A stretch of 64,000 bases of DNA from Aquirufa ecclesiirivi (lineage in GTDB: Bacteria; Bacteroidota; Bacteroidia; Cytophagales; Spirosomataceae), in NCBI RefSeq assembly GCF_011250515.1, contig NZ_JAANOP010000005.1, positions 215,841-279,840 on the forward strand, written 5' to 3'. Positions 9,211 through 17,908 of the stretch are shown here, one piece after another (within the stretch, counting starts at the first letter, position 1; every line of letters begins with the position of its first letter). The position numbers were made by a program, and so were the translations under genes. Below the pieces are notes generated by a model. That model did no database searches, was not told the DNA's origin, and worked only from the letters and a program-made list of their open reading frames with translations.

Positions 9211-10245
9211 TTAAACAAAATATCGTTTAAGTGATTGAATGGGTTTTTCAAACAATTGGTAAGAAATAAAACTAAAAGAAAATAAGGCTATTATTCCGTA
9301 TATATGGAATGGATCATGAATCGAAATATGAAGTCGATTCATCAACTGATAAAATAAATCAGGGATCAGCATATGGTACAAATACAAGCCATAACTAACC
9401 TTCCCTATTTCTCTTAATGGACGAAAGGATAAAACTTGAGACAAGAATCCCGATTTCAATGCGGCTAATATTAAACCTGCTGAAAGTATGGATGTAAACG
9501 TTCTAAAGAACAATTGCTTTCCAATATTCAGGTCAGACATCAACAAGATAGTAATTAAAAATCCGATCAAAGCCAAAGGAATAAGCCATTTGGCGAAGGA
9601 CCTTACTTGTTCTTCTTTTCCCACTCGTATATAATAGGCTAATAAGCCCCCCCAAGCAAATGTATCCACACAAGTAATCATGTAGACTCCAATGCCTTCG
9701 TATTGATGAATCAAAATAAACCTTGCAACCAATCCAAGTAAAGTGGTGATCCATAAAACTGACAATAATCTCCCCCTAGAACTTATCCCTAAGATTAATA
9801 TGGGCCAAATGATATAAAATTGCTCTTCTACTGAAAGTGACCAATAGGGAGAGAGCATGTCGGACCAATTTTGACTTTGTTCTAACCAATGATTGTATAA
9901 ATAGGACCAGTAATAGCCTGGGTGTTCATAAAAATCGCTAACAATTTGAATGCCGTATGATTTTAAAACGAGCAAGGAAGTCAGGACAGCGTAATAAATA
10001 GGAAATATGCGTAGAGCACGTCGAACCACAAAATTACCAAATGATTTAGCGAAAGTCTGGCTTTCTCTTTGACTTAATAAAATCGAGGTAATTAAATAAC
10101 CACTCAGTACAAAAAATAGCGTGACGCCCACTGGACCATTGGGAATGGTATTAATCCAATGATTGGTGGGAAACCAATGAAAAATCAATACTAATAAGAT
10201 TGCTATGGCTCGAATGCCATCCAAAGCAGGGATATATTTCATCAC
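9211..10245 (-). CDS. Acyltransferase 3 family membrane protein
   Basis: The 344-residue protein has about ten hydrophobic segments. It opens with the family signature YIPALDGIRAIAILLVLIFHWF, which carries the catalytic-type His, followed by FFVLSGYLITSILL, VVRRALRIFPIYY and SVEEQFYIIWP. Members of this family (OafA, YrhL, ExoZ) transfer acetyl or other acyl groups to surface polysaccharides or lipids. The substrate cannot be read from the sequence, and no glycan genes lie nearby. A second Met directly follows the first, so the start could be one codon later. It is transcribed away from the ABC ATPase. Confidence 0.9.
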   Translation of the reverse strand: MMKYIPALDGIRAIAILLVLIFHWFPTNHWINTIPNGPVGVTLFFVLSGYLITSILLSQRESQTFAKSFGNFVVRRALRIFPIYYAVLTSLLVLKSYGIQIVSDFYEHPGYYWSYLYNHWLEQSQNWSDMLSPYWSLSVEEQFYIIWPILILGISSRGRLLSVLWITTLLGLVARFILIHQYEGIGVYMITCVDTFAWGGLLAYYIRVGKEEQVRSFAKWLIPLALIGFLITILLMSDLNIGKQLFFRTFTSILSAGLILAALKSGFLSQVLSFRPLREIGKVSYGLYLYHMLIPDLFYQLMNRLHISIHDPFHIYGIIALFSFSFISYQLFEKPIQSLKRYFV

Positions 10246-10397
10246 GTAATTCTACAGCCAACAAAGCTAAAACATATTGAGCAATAAACCTCTTATCCTT
10301 CCTAGAGCTACTTTATCCACGATGCGTATCTTTTGTAGAAAAGTGAAACTTCTTTCAGGTATTGGATGTATTTTTAAGATATTTTATTCCTGAAATT

Positions 10398-11105
10398 ATG
10401 ACCAAAATTATTGAAACAAGAAATATTTCCAAACGATATGTGATGGGAGAAGAGGTTATCGATGCCTTAAAAAACATTAGTATTTCTGTGGATAAAGGCG
10501 AATATGTAGCATTTATGGGCCCTTCTGGCTCTGGCAAGTCTACCTTAATGAATATTGTTGGTTGCTTGGATACCCCAAGTACAGGCAAATACATCTTAAA
10601 TGGTCATGACGTCAGTGAAATGTCAGAGAATGAATTAGCGGCTGTTCGTAATAAAGAAATTGGATTTGTATTTCAAACGTTCAACTTGTTACCCAGACAG
10701 TCTGCTTTAGATAACGTGGCACTTCCCTTGATATATGCAGGTTATTCCAAAAAAGAAAGAACCGAAATTGCCATGGAAACTCTTAGAGGAGTAGGTCTCG
10801 ACAATCGAGCTAGCCATAAGCCTAATGAGTTATCAGGAGGACAAAGACAACGTGTTGCTGTAGCCAGAGCTTTAGTCAATGAACCCTCTATTTTATTGGC
10901 TGATGAGCCAACAGGTAATTTAGATACCAAGACTTCCTATGAAATTATGGATCTTTTTGATCAACTGCACAAAAAGGGAAACACCATTGTGATGGTAACT
11001 CACGAGGATGACATTGCTCAATATGCACACCGCATTATCCGATTGAGAGATGGACTTATCGAGTCTGATACCATCAATCAAAACGTAAGAAAAGTAATCA
11101 AGTAA
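10398..11105 (+). CDS. ABC transporter ATP-binding protein, MacB/LolD type
   Basis: A 235-residue ATPase with Walker [11 protein letters not shown]-loop VFQTFNLL, signature [15 protein letters not shown], Walker [14 protein letters not shown] and the H-loop His in MVTHEDD. The LDT after Walker B and the overall length are typical of the LolD/MacB/FtsE branch, which energises transmembrane FtsX-like permeases. I prefer ATG 10398 over an in-frame ATG 12 codons upstream because the family begins just before the [11 protein letters not shown] strand. No permease gene is adjacent, so its partner is encoded elsewhere. It ends in a strong terminator. Confidence 0.9.
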   Translation: MTKIIETRNISKRYVMGEEVIDALKNISISVDKGEYVAFMGPSGSGKSTLMNIVGCLDTPSTGKYILNGHDVSEMSENELAAVRNKEIGFVFQTFNLLPRQSALDNVALPLIYAGYSKKERTEIAMETLRGVGLDNRASHKPNELSGGQRQRVAVARALVNEPSILLADEPTGNLDTKTSYEIMDLFDQLHKKGNTIVMVTHEDDIAQYAHRIIRLRDGLIESDTINQNVRKVIK

Positions 11106-11126
11106 TTTATTCACTATAAACACTAA

Positions 11127-11168
11127 GCCCTAAAATTAGAAAGATCTCTAATTTTAGGGCCTTTTTTT
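11127..11168 (+). terminator. Intrinsic terminator of the ABC ATPase gene
   Basis: Perfect 14-bp stem (GCCCTAAAATTAGA / TCTAATTTTAGGGC) with a 6-nt loop and seven T after it. The rest of 11169-11240 shows nothing I can name. Confidence 0.93.
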
Positions 11169-11240
11169 GACCTATATCAAGTATTTTTCTTGAGAAAGCG
11201 CAAGAAATTAAATTCCAGAACAGCTTTATATCCTACATAA

Positions 11241-11271
11241 TTGGCTATCCACCAATGGATTTATATCTTTG
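11241..11271 (+). promoter_or_regulatory. Promoter of the Crp/Fnr-type regulator gene
   Basis: TTG at 11241-11243, a 20-nt spacer and TATCTTTG at 11264-11271. It implies an untranslated leader of about 147 nt, which I cannot explain. Confidence 0.65.
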
Positions 11272-11423
11272 GAACGTTCTAAATGTATACACCCCTTGAA
11301 GATTTCAAATTCTTCATTTCTGAATCTCATTTTAATTTGTTGCAAATCTAACCAGATTTCCAAAGTAAAAGAGTATGTCCGCATTTATATCACTCTAATC
11401 ATTTTATACTTTATACCCTTTTT

Positions 11424-12032
11424 ATGACCACTTTAGCTAGCTTAGAAGCTTACCTTAAAACATTTAACTTATTGAACCCTGCAGAGACGAAACAACTAGC
11501 TGGATATTTTAAGCCCGCTGTCTTTCAAAAGAATCAAATTATTATTGCTGAAGGAGAAATTAATAGTAAATTTTACTTTTTAGCATCTGGTCTTTTACGA
11601 GAATATTCGTGGGTTGACCAATTAGACATGCCCGAACCTATTTCAAGATGGTTTACCTTGCCAGGTAAATTTGGTATCTCAGCTGAAAGTTTCTTCCATG
11701 AAAGACCAAGCGAAATCACCCTTGACGCACTTAAAAAATCCGAGGTATTCTACATGGAAAAAGATGATTTAGAAAGAGCATATGTTGAAATCCCACATTC
11801 GAATACTATTTGTAGAATCATACTTCAAGAAACGCTCGTTCAACACGAACGAATTACCTCATTCTTACACATCAGAAATACCCAGATAAGGTATGAAGCG
11901 TTTCGAAAATCATTTAAAGATATGGATGAGCAGGTGCCCGATAAATACAAAGCTTCATTCCTCAACATGAGCCCATCTGAATTAAGTCGAGTTAGGCGAA
12001 AAATCATGGAAAATGGGTCACTAATTGACTAA
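11424..12032 (+). CDS. Crp/Fnr family transcriptional regulator
   Basis: The 202-residue protein has an N-terminal cyclic-nucleotide-binding fold (residues about 20-125: FQKNQIIIAEGEINSKFYFLASGLLREY ... SEITLDALKKSEVFYM) and a short C-terminal helical region ending FLNMSPSELSRVRRKIM, where the recognition helix of this family sits. The conserved arginine and glutamate that hold cAMP in E. coli CRP are not evident, so the ligand is unknown. Such short regulators are numerous in Bacteroidota. No target operator can be assigned here. It is a single gene with a long leader. Confidence 0.85.
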   Translation: MTTLASLEAYLKTFNLLNPAETKQLAGYFKPAVFQKNQIIIAEGEINSKFYFLASGLLREYSWVDQLDMPEPISRWFTLPGKFGISAESFFHERPSEITLDALKKSEVFYMEKDDLERAYVEIPHSNTICRIILQETLVQHERITSFLHIRNTQIRYEAFRKSFKDMDEQVPDKYKASFLNMSPSELSRVRRKIMENGSLID

Positions 12033-12424
12033 ACTTGCGTTTTCTCAACTTTATTTATTGATTTTTCGCAAGAATAATTCATGTAAATATCCTCAACTTT
12101 GTGATGTGATAATCGAAAGAAATCTTCTTTTATTCAGAAGAAATTAATCGTTATCGGTCAATAAGAGAAAAATATTACAATCTGTGTTCTAAATCCAATC
12201 GTTAAAATATGGAAGTTCAAACAACCAAATTTTTAACCATTTTCGAATCTAATATGTATGTATATGTTTCGAAAATAATTTGTTACTTAATCTCTCTTAT
12301 TAACCACCTAATCACTAATAATTTATAATGCAAAAGAGGAGCCTAAAAACTCCTCTCTTGTAAAGACAATTCGCCTAATCAAAGTCATCTACGAATTTAC
12401 ATCTAACCACTAGTGCCCTAAAAC
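12033..12424. other. Gene-free stretch between the Crp-type regulator and the rplS terminator
   Basis: About 390 bp with no plausible gene. It holds three possible hairpins: CTTGCG/CGCAAG just after the regulator stop, a 9-bp pairing ATTTTCGAA/TTCGAAAAT at 12239-12247 and 12268-12276 with a 20-nt loop, and AGAGGAG/CTCCTCT at about 12335-12357. The last is followed on the minus strand by TTTTGC and could be a second, back-up terminator for rplS. A small RNA is possible but not shown. Confidence 0.4.
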
Positions 12425-12453
12425 AAAAGAGCTGCCCTTTCGAGCAGCTCTTT
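12425..12453 (-). terminator. Intrinsic terminator of rplS
   Basis: On the minus strand AAAGAGCTGC pairs with GCAGCTCTTT across an 8-nt loop and runs into TTTTGTTTT. It is 23 nt after the rplS stop codon. Confidence 0.88.
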
Positions 12454-12476
12454 CTATTTCAAAGAATTCAAACCTC

Positions 12477-12830
12477 TTATTTTTTCTTCTCTTTAACACG
12501 AGCAGCTTTACCTTGCTTTCCTCTCATGTAATATAAACGAGCTCTACGTACTTTACCGCGACGTAATACTTCAATTTTGTCAATGTTAGGTGACAAGATT
12601 GGGAATATACGCTCAACACCAATTCCATTAGAAATTTTACGCACCGTGAATGACTCACCAGCACCAGAATTCTTACGCTGGATTACTAATCCTTGAAAAA
12701 CCTGGATACGCTCCTTGTTACCCTCACGAATCTTCACGTGTACATTAATGGTATCTCCTGCTGCAAATTCAGGATGATCTGCTCTACGAGCTGCATTTTC
12801 TGCTTCAACTAATTTAATTAAATCACTCAT
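12477..12830 (-). CDS. rplS: 50S ribosomal protein L19
   Basis: L19 sits at the 30S-50S interface of the ribosome. The 117 residues match the bacterial family throughout: [47 protein letters not shown] and [10 protein letters not shown]. The C-terminus is basic ([10 protein letters not shown]). In many bacteria rplS lies in rpsP-rimM-trmD-rplS, but here it is alone, between the trp operon and a regulator gene. A -7 box (TATCTTTG, complement of 12909-12916) and a hairpin leader precede it. Confidence 0.97.
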   Translation of the reverse strand: MSDLIKLVEAENAARRADHPEFAAGDTINVHVKIREGNKERIQVFQGLVIQRKNSGAGESFTVRKISNGIGVERIFPILSPNIDKIEVLRRGKVRRARLYYMRGKQGKAARVKEKKK

Positions 12831-12859
12831 CTTAATTATTTGTTCAAACTTTGGTGATT

Positions 12860-12900
12860 ATCAGTGCTTAGCGGTCCAATCGTACATAAGCCTCACTGAT
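12860..12900 (-). promoter_or_regulatory. Hairpin in the rplS 5' leader, candidate L19 autoregulatory element
   Basis: The leader folds as ATCAGT/ACTGAT, a 3-nt bulge GAG, GCTTA/TAAGC and a 16-nt loop (bases 12871-12886). It lies between the -7 box and the rplS start codon, about 30 nt before ATG. Ribosomal protein genes are often controlled by their own product through such leaders; the link here is inference from position and shape. Confidence 0.5.
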
Positions 12901-12908
12901 TTGGGATG

Positions 12909-12916
12909 CAAAGATA
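12909..12916 (-). promoter_or_regulatory. -7 promoter element of rplS
   Basis: TATCTTTG on the minus strand matches the TAnnTTTG consensus. No TTG is found at the usual distance upstream, so only this half is supported. Confidence 0.5.
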
Positions 12917-12961
12917 GAAAATTTATTATTTCTAAAAAACTGTTAGTCAAAAAATTGTGAA

Positions 12962-13741
12962 TTATTTAAGGCCTTTTATCCCGCGAACAAAAGCTACAAT
13001 ATCATCTTGTAAATGACTCGACTTACCTAACAACTTCACAAATGCACTACCAATAATAGCACCAGAAGCGGAAGCCGAAGCTTTCAAAAAGCTTTCACGA
13101 TCTGATATTCCAAAGCCAATCAATCTTGGATTTTTCAAATTCATTTCATTGATTCTTTCAAAATACACTTCTTGATCTGAACTAATCCCAGTTTTAGCAC
13201 CAGTGGTACTAGCCGAGGAAACCATATAAATAAAGCCTTGACTCACCGAATCAATTCGACGAATGCGCTCATCAGTGGTTTGAGGTGTAATCAAAAAGAT
13301 ATTAAATAACCCATATCGCTCAAAAATCGCTTGATATTCCGTCTCATATTCTGCCATGGGCAAATCCGGCAAAATCAAGCCATCAATACCTATTTCTTGG
13401 CATTTTTGACAAAATTTTTCTACGCCAAACTGTAAAACAGGGTTGATATATCCCATCAACAATACAGGAACCTGAACTTTGGATCTCATATCTTTCAATT
13501 GCTCAAACAACAAAGCCACGGTCATTCCTTGATCTAAGGATACCTGGTTCGACTGCTGAATGGTTTCTCCGTCTGCCACAGGATCAGAATAAGGCATTCC
13601 AATCTCTATAATATCGACGCCTCCTTCCTGAAGAGCCTCCAATACCGTCATCGTATCACCCAATTGGGGATAACCTGCCGTAGCATATACATTTAATATA
13701 GGGCCTTTCGCCGATTCAAAAACTGCTGAAATTCGATTCAT
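12962..13741 (-). CDS. trpA: Tryptophan synthase alpha subunit
   Basis: TrpA cleaves indole-3-glycerol phosphate to indole and glyceraldehyde 3-phosphate; indole then passes through a tunnel to TrpB. The 259 residues include the catalytic region EIGMPYSDPVADGETIQQSN with the conserved Glu and Asp, GLILPDLP, and the phosphate-binding end VGFGISDRESF with GSAFVK. It is the last gene of trpEGDCFBA, and its ATG directly follows the trpB stop, so translation is probably coupled. I see no terminator between its stop and the rplS promoter. Confidence 0.97.
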   Translation of the reverse strand: MNRISAVFESAKGPILNVYATAGYPQLGDTMTVLEALQEGGVDIIEIGMPYSDPVADGETIQQSNQVSLDQGMTVALLFEQLKDMRSKVQVPVLLMGYINPVLQFGVEKFCQKCQEIGIDGLILPDLPMAEYETEYQAIFERYGLFNIFLITPQTTDERIRRIDSVSQGFIYMVSSASTTGAKTGISSDQEVYFERINEMNLKNPRLIGFGISDRESFLKASASASGAIIGSAFVKLLGKSSHLQDDIVAFVRGIKGLK

Positions 13742-14932
13742 CTAAACTAAATTTAATCTTTGTTGGTAAGTCGCCAAATCCTTATCCCCTCTTCCTGACA
13801 AATTAATAACCACTATTTCAGTAGGTTTGGCTTGTAATTTAGGTAATACCGCTAAGGCATGGGCTGACTCTAAGGCGGGAATAATTCCTTCCAATTGACT
13901 TAACTCCAAAGCCGACACCAAAGCTTCCTCATCTGTAATATCGTAAAAATGAGCGCGCCCTGTCTTAAATAGATGAGCGTGCATTGGGCCAATTCCCGGG
14001 TAATCCAATCCTGCTGAAATAGAATAAGGTTCGATCACTTGTCCATCTTCTGTTTGCATTAATAAACTCTTACTGCCATGCAAAACGCCAGCCTTACCTA
14101 AAAAAGTAGTCGCTGCCGAATGTCCCGTATTTATCCCCTGACCGGCAGCCTCCGCCGCCACCAATTGAGTTCTTTCCTCATCTAAATAATGATAAAAAGC
14201 TCCCGCTGCATTAGAGCCTCCTCCCACACATGCCAACACATAGTCGGGATAATTTCTCCCAACTTTTTCCATCAATTGAGCCTTTATTTCCTCCGATATT
14301 ACAGATTGAAATCTGGCTACCATATCTGGATAAGGATGTGGCCCCACTACAGAACCAATGATGTAATGCGTATCAACTGGATGATTAATCCAATGGCGCA
14401 TCGCTTCATTTGTGGCATCTTTCAAGGTCTTAGATCCGGACTCTGCTGCGACAACCTGCGCACCTAACATCCTCATCCTAGCCACATTAGGCGCCTGCCG
14501 CTCTATGTCGATAGCCCCCATGTAAACAATACACTCTAAGCCCATCAAGGCACAAACCGTGGCAGTAGCAACACCATGCTGACCCGCTCCTGTTTCTGCT
14601 ACAATCTTATTTTTACCTAATTTCTTAGCTACTAAAATCTGCCCAATGGTATTGTTGACCTTATGAGCGCCAGTATGACAAAGATCTTCCCTTTTTAAAT
14701 ATATCTGAGTTTGGTATTTCTCTGATAATCTTTTTGCCTCAAACAAGGGTGTAGGTCTTCCTACGAAATCCTTCAATAAAGCATGAAATTCTTGTTGAAA
14801 AGTCGGATCATGTATAATTTCAAGGTAATGTGTTCTAAGTTCTTCCACATTAGGATAAAGCATCTCGGGAATAAATGCCCCGCCAAATTCCCCATAATAC
14901 CCTTTGTCGTTTACTTGATAAGTAAGTGCCAT
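13742..14932 (-). CDS. trpB: Tryptophan synthase beta subunit
   Basis: TrpB is the pyridoxal-phosphate enzyme that condenses indole with serine to tryptophan. The 396 residues carry the PLP lysine motif [15 protein letters not shown] (Lys near residue 90), the glycine-rich phosphate loop [10 protein letters not shown] and the C-terminal [10 protein letters not shown]. The N-terminal [15 protein letters not shown] is typical of the TrpB1 type that pairs with TrpA. It starts 4 nt after the trpF stop and abuts trpA. Confidence 0.98.
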   Translation of the reverse strand: MALTYQVNDKGYYGEFGGAFIPEMLYPNVEELRTHYLEIIHDPTFQQEFHALLKDFVGRPTPLFEAKRLSEKYQTQIYLKREDLCHTGAHKVNNTIGQILVAKKLGKNKIVAETGAGQHGVATATVCALMGLECIVYMGAIDIERQAPNVARMRMLGAQVVAAESGSKTLKDATNEAMRHWINHPVDTHYIIGSVVGPHPYPDMVARFQSVISEEIKAQLMEKVGRNYPDYVLACVGGGSNAAGAFYHYLDEERTQLVAAEAAGQGINTGHSAATTFLGKAGVLHGSKSLLMQTEDGQVIEPYSISAGLDYPGIGPMHAHLFKTGRAHFYDITDEEALVSALELSQLEGIIPALESAHALAVLPKLQAKPTEIVVINLSGRGDKDLATYQQRLNLV

Positions 14933-14936
14933 AACG

Positions 14937-15554
14937 CTAATTTTCTGCTAATATTTCCGAAATTTCTCGTACTTCTTGTACATTTTTCAATCCAGCCTTG
15001 ATCTCCACTTTACTGTTAAAATCAAGTGCATGAATGGGATATCTTTTACTCAAATCCATTGCTTCCTTTGCATTCTCCTTACTTAAACCGCCTGCTAAAA
15101 GAAAAGGTTTTCCAGCTGCATATGAGGCTAATATATCCCAATCAAATCGTTGTCCTGTTCCACCTGTTTGCTTTCCTTGTTTGGTATCAAATAAATAAAA
15201 ATCAGGCGCTTCACTCAAGCCTTCCACATCCTGTTTATCTGCCACCGATATGGCCTTTATTACAGTTAAACCCGCATTTTTTAATGCCAAAATCTCATCT
15301 TCTTTTTCCTCCCCATGTAGCTGAACCCAAGTAAATCCTGCCCTTTGAGATAATTCAATAATACTGGAAACAGCTCGATTCACAAATACCCCAACTGGAA
15401 TTGTTTTACCTAAAACTTCCTTGGGAATCACAAAATCTTCTCCTACGTATCGAGGTGAAGCTTCTGCCCAAATAAATCCCATGTATTCTGGATTCGCTTT
15501 GGCCACTTCTTGGATATTATCCATTTCTCGCATGCCGCAAATCTTCCATTTCAT
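14937..15554 (-). CDS. trpF: Phosphoribosylanthranilate isomerase
   Basis: TrpF isomerises phosphoribosylanthranilate to the carboxyphenylamino-deoxyribulose phosphate. The 205-residue TIM barrel starts with the KICGMRE signature (catalytic Cys), carries VQLHGEE in the middle, [17 protein letters not shown] with the catalytic Asp, LAGGLSKEN, and ends with [15 protein letters not shown]. It is a separate gene, not fused to trpC as in E. coli. The gap to trpC is one base. Confidence 0.96.
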   Translation of the reverse strand: MKWKICGMREMDNIQEVAKANPEYMGFIWAEASPRYVGEDFVIPKEVLGKTIPVGVFVNRAVSSIIELSQRAGFTWVQLHGEEKEDEILALKNAGLTVIKAISVADKQDVEGLSEAPDFYLFDTKQGKQTGGTGQRFDWDILASYAAGKPFLLAGGLSKENAKEAMDLSKRYPIHALDFNSKVEIKAGLKNVQEVREISEILAEN

Positions 15555-15555
15555 C

Positions 15556-16344
15556 TTATCCTTGATTTAAAAAATCCAATAAGGCCTTTCCTGGAGCATC
15601 TGTTTTCATGAAACTTTCTCCAATCAAAAAACCTTTATATCCATATCCGCGCAATTGTTGAATGATGCTGTGTCCCGAAATACAACTTTCAGATACCTTT
15701 ATACAAGTCGCTGGAATTTTTTCTGCCAAACGCATGGACGCCTCTACATTCTGCTCCGCGAAATTCTTCAAATTACGATTATTCACTCCGACCACAGAAA
15801 TATAATCCCCCAAGCTACGATTCAACTCCTCCTCATCATGCACCTCTAACAACGTTTCCATGCCTAAGGATCGAGCCAATGTTCCTAATTGCTTAATTTC
15901 CTGAGGGCTCAATGCCGCGGCTATCAACAAAATCACATCCGCTCCCATCGCCTTTGCCTCCACAATTTGGTATTCATCAACCATGAAATCTTTACGCAAT
16001 ATGGGTGTATGGGGATTAGCCCGACGAGCCTCTTCGAAATCTTGGTCCGTTCCACCAAAAAATGGGGTATCGGTTAAAACAGATAAACAAGCAGCACCAG
16101 CAGCAGCATAGGCTTGGGTCACTTCTTCTACGGTTAAACGATCATTGATCACTCCCTTGGAAGGCGATTTACGCTTAAATTCAGCAATAATTCCCGTGGA
16201 AGCAGGCTGCGTTAATGACATCGATAAGGAATGACAATTACGCGCAAAAAATCCCGTTTTCTCCAATGCATTCATGGAAATGTGTGACTTCCTTTCCGCA
16301 ACTTCCTTCCTTTTGGAATCTAAAATTGTAGCTAAAATACTCAT
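15556..16344 (-). CDS. trpC: Indole-3-glycerol phosphate synthase
   Basis: TrpC closes the indole ring in the fourth step of tryptophan synthesis. The 262-residue barrel shows the family signature IAEFKRKSPSKG with catalytic Lys, LSVLTDTPFFGG, LRKDFMVDEYQI with the second catalytic Lys, DVILLIAA, EVHDEEEL and VVGVNNRNLK, and ends with SESCI and FLIGESFMK. It is one base from the trpD stop, so the two are probably translated together. Confidence 0.97.
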   Translation of the reverse strand: MSILATILDSKRKEVAERKSHISMNALEKTGFFARNCHSLSMSLTQPASTGIIAEFKRKSPSKGVINDRLTVEEVTQAYAAAGAACLSVLTDTPFFGGTDQDFEEARRANPHTPILRKDFMVDEYQIVEAKAMGADVILLIAAALSPQEIKQLGTLARSLGMETLLEVHDEEELNRSLGDYISVVGVNNRNLKNFAEQNVEASMRLAEKIPATCIKVSESCISGHSIIQQLRGYGYKGFLIGESFMKTDAPGKALLDFLNQG

Positions 16345-16345
16345 C

Positions 16346-17335
16346 CTAATCCATGATAAATTTCTTGAAAACTTGAAATGCTCTACCGCTTTCCAAAGAC
16401 TCTTTGGCCATCAAATACCCATCTGACAAATTACTTACCTTTTCCGCCACGAGCAAAGCTGCTCCTGCATTGGCCAAAACCACTTGGGTTTGAGCAGGTG
16501 TACCTTGTCTTTGTAATATCTTATATAACATATCGGCCGACTGCTCTACATTAATTCCTCCACTTAAATCTTGAGATTGAACGGTTTCACATCCAAAATC
16601 ACTTGGTAAATATCGTTTTTCTCCTTCCTTCGTCGTCAATAAAAATGAACTCGTTAAAGAGATTTCATCATATCCATCTTCTCCAAAAACGATTCCAAAT
16701 TGCTTAGGTCCAGAAGCATAAAATTGCACAAACAAATCGTATACTTCTTTGGCATAAACCCCGGTTAATTGCTTCGTAACTAAAGCAGGGTTCATCAAAG
16801 GCCCCAACAGATTGAAAAACGTTTTCACTCCCAATTCCTTACGAATCGGTCCAACATGGCGCATCGCAGGATGAAACAATGGCGCATGTAAAAAACAAAT
16901 TCCCGATGAATCCATTTTACGTTTTAAATAGCTGGGATCATTACTGAACTTAACCCCTAAAAATTCCAATACGGTAGAAGAACCAACAGCCGATGAAACT
17001 CCGTGATTACCATGTTTGGCAATCTTTTGTCCTGCGCCCACCACAACAAAAGAGGAAGTGGTACTGACATTGAAAGTATCTTTTCCATCGCCACCCGTTC
17101 CACAGACATCCATGGCATCAAATTCAGTTAAGTCGATGGTCACCGCCAATTCCATCATGGCAGAGACAAAGCCCTTTAATTCTTGAACTTGAATGGGGGT
17201 ATACCAATAACTCGCTAAAAATGCAGCTATTTGACTCGGATTAATTCCTCCTTGACCTACACGTAACAATACGTCTTTAGCTTCTACCTCTGTTAAGGAA
17301 TATCCTTGAACTCGCTTACTTAATATATTTTTCAT
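16346..17335 (-). CDS. trpD: Anthranilate phosphoribosyltransferase
   Basis: TrpD transfers the phosphoribosyl group of PRPP to anthranilate. The 329 residues hold the PRPP loop DVCGTGGDGKDTFNVST, the KHGNHGVSS loop, a FLHAPLFHPAMRHVGPIRKELG segment that lines the anthranilate site, and FFNLLGPLMNPA. It is not fused to trpG, unlike the E. coli TrpGD protein. It lies 3 nt after the trpG stop. Confidence 0.97.
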   Translation of the reverse strand: MKNILSKRVQGYSLTEVEAKDVLLRVGQGGINPSQIAAFLASYWYTPIQVQELKGFVSAMMELAVTIDLTEFDAMDVCGTGGDGKDTFNVSTTSSFVVVGAGQKIAKHGNHGVSSAVGSSTVLEFLGVKFSNDPSYLKRKMDSSGICFLHAPLFHPAMRHVGPIRKELGVKTFFNLLGPLMNPALVTKQLTGVYAKEVYDLFVQFYASGPKQFGIVFGEDGYDEISLTSSFLLTTKEGEKRYLPSDFGCETVQSQDLSGGINVEQSADMLYKILQRQGTPAQTQVVLANAGAALLVAEKVSNLSDGYLMAKESLESGRAFQVFKKFIMD

Positions 17336-17338
17336 GTT

Positions 17339-17902
17339 TTATTGAATCCAATTTTTAATCATTTGCAATCCATGTTGCGTTAAATACGCTTCTGGATGAA
17401 ATTGTACACCACGTACATCATATTTCTGATGAGCTTCTGCCATCACATATCCTTGATCATCCACTGCCGTAATTTTCAAATCGGAAGGCATCGTTTCTGG
17501 AATGACCGTCCATGAATGGTAGCGGCAAACTTCGAATCGAGAAGGAATACCTTGAAATAATCTTTCTGTAGGATCTGTCACGACACACTCGGTAGTAACT
17601 CCGTGCAAAACCTCACCCATATTTTGCAATTTCGAACCAAAAGATTCCGCTATGGCTTGATGTCCTAAACAAACACCTAAAATCCGTTTTGTCGATGCAT
17701 ATTCCTTCAACAAATCTAGCATAATCCCTGCTTCTGAAGGAATCCCAGGACCTGGTGATAATAAGATATGGTCATATGCCTTCACTTCTTCTAAGGCTAT
17801 TTTATCATTTCTAAATACATCTACCTCTGCTCCAATCTCTTTCAATAGGTATACCAAATTGTATACAAATGAATCATAATTATCTATTACTAGTACTTTC
17901 AT
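17339..17902 (-). CDS. trpG: Anthranilate synthase glutamine amidotransferase subunit
   Basis: TrpG supplies ammonia from glutamine to TrpE. The 187-residue class I amidotransferase starts VLVIDNYDSFVYNL, carries the oxyanion region LLSPGPGIPSEAG, the nucleophile loop GVCLGHQAIAE (Cys near 79) and the His-Glu pair in GVQFHPEAYLT. The same protein might also serve aminodeoxychorismate synthase (pabA function), since no second copy is visible here. It follows trpE by 6 nt. Confidence 0.95.
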   Translation of the reverse strand: MKVLVIDNYDSFVYNLVYLLKEIGAEVDVFRNDKIALEEVKAYDHILLSPGPGIPSEAGIMLDLLKEYASTKRILGVCLGHQAIAESFGSKLQNMGEVLHGVTTECVVTDPTERLFQGIPSRFEVCRYHSWTVIPETMPSDLKITAVDDQGYVMAEAHQKYDVRGVQFHPEAYLTQHGLQMIKNWIQ

Positions 17903-17908
17903 GGCTTC

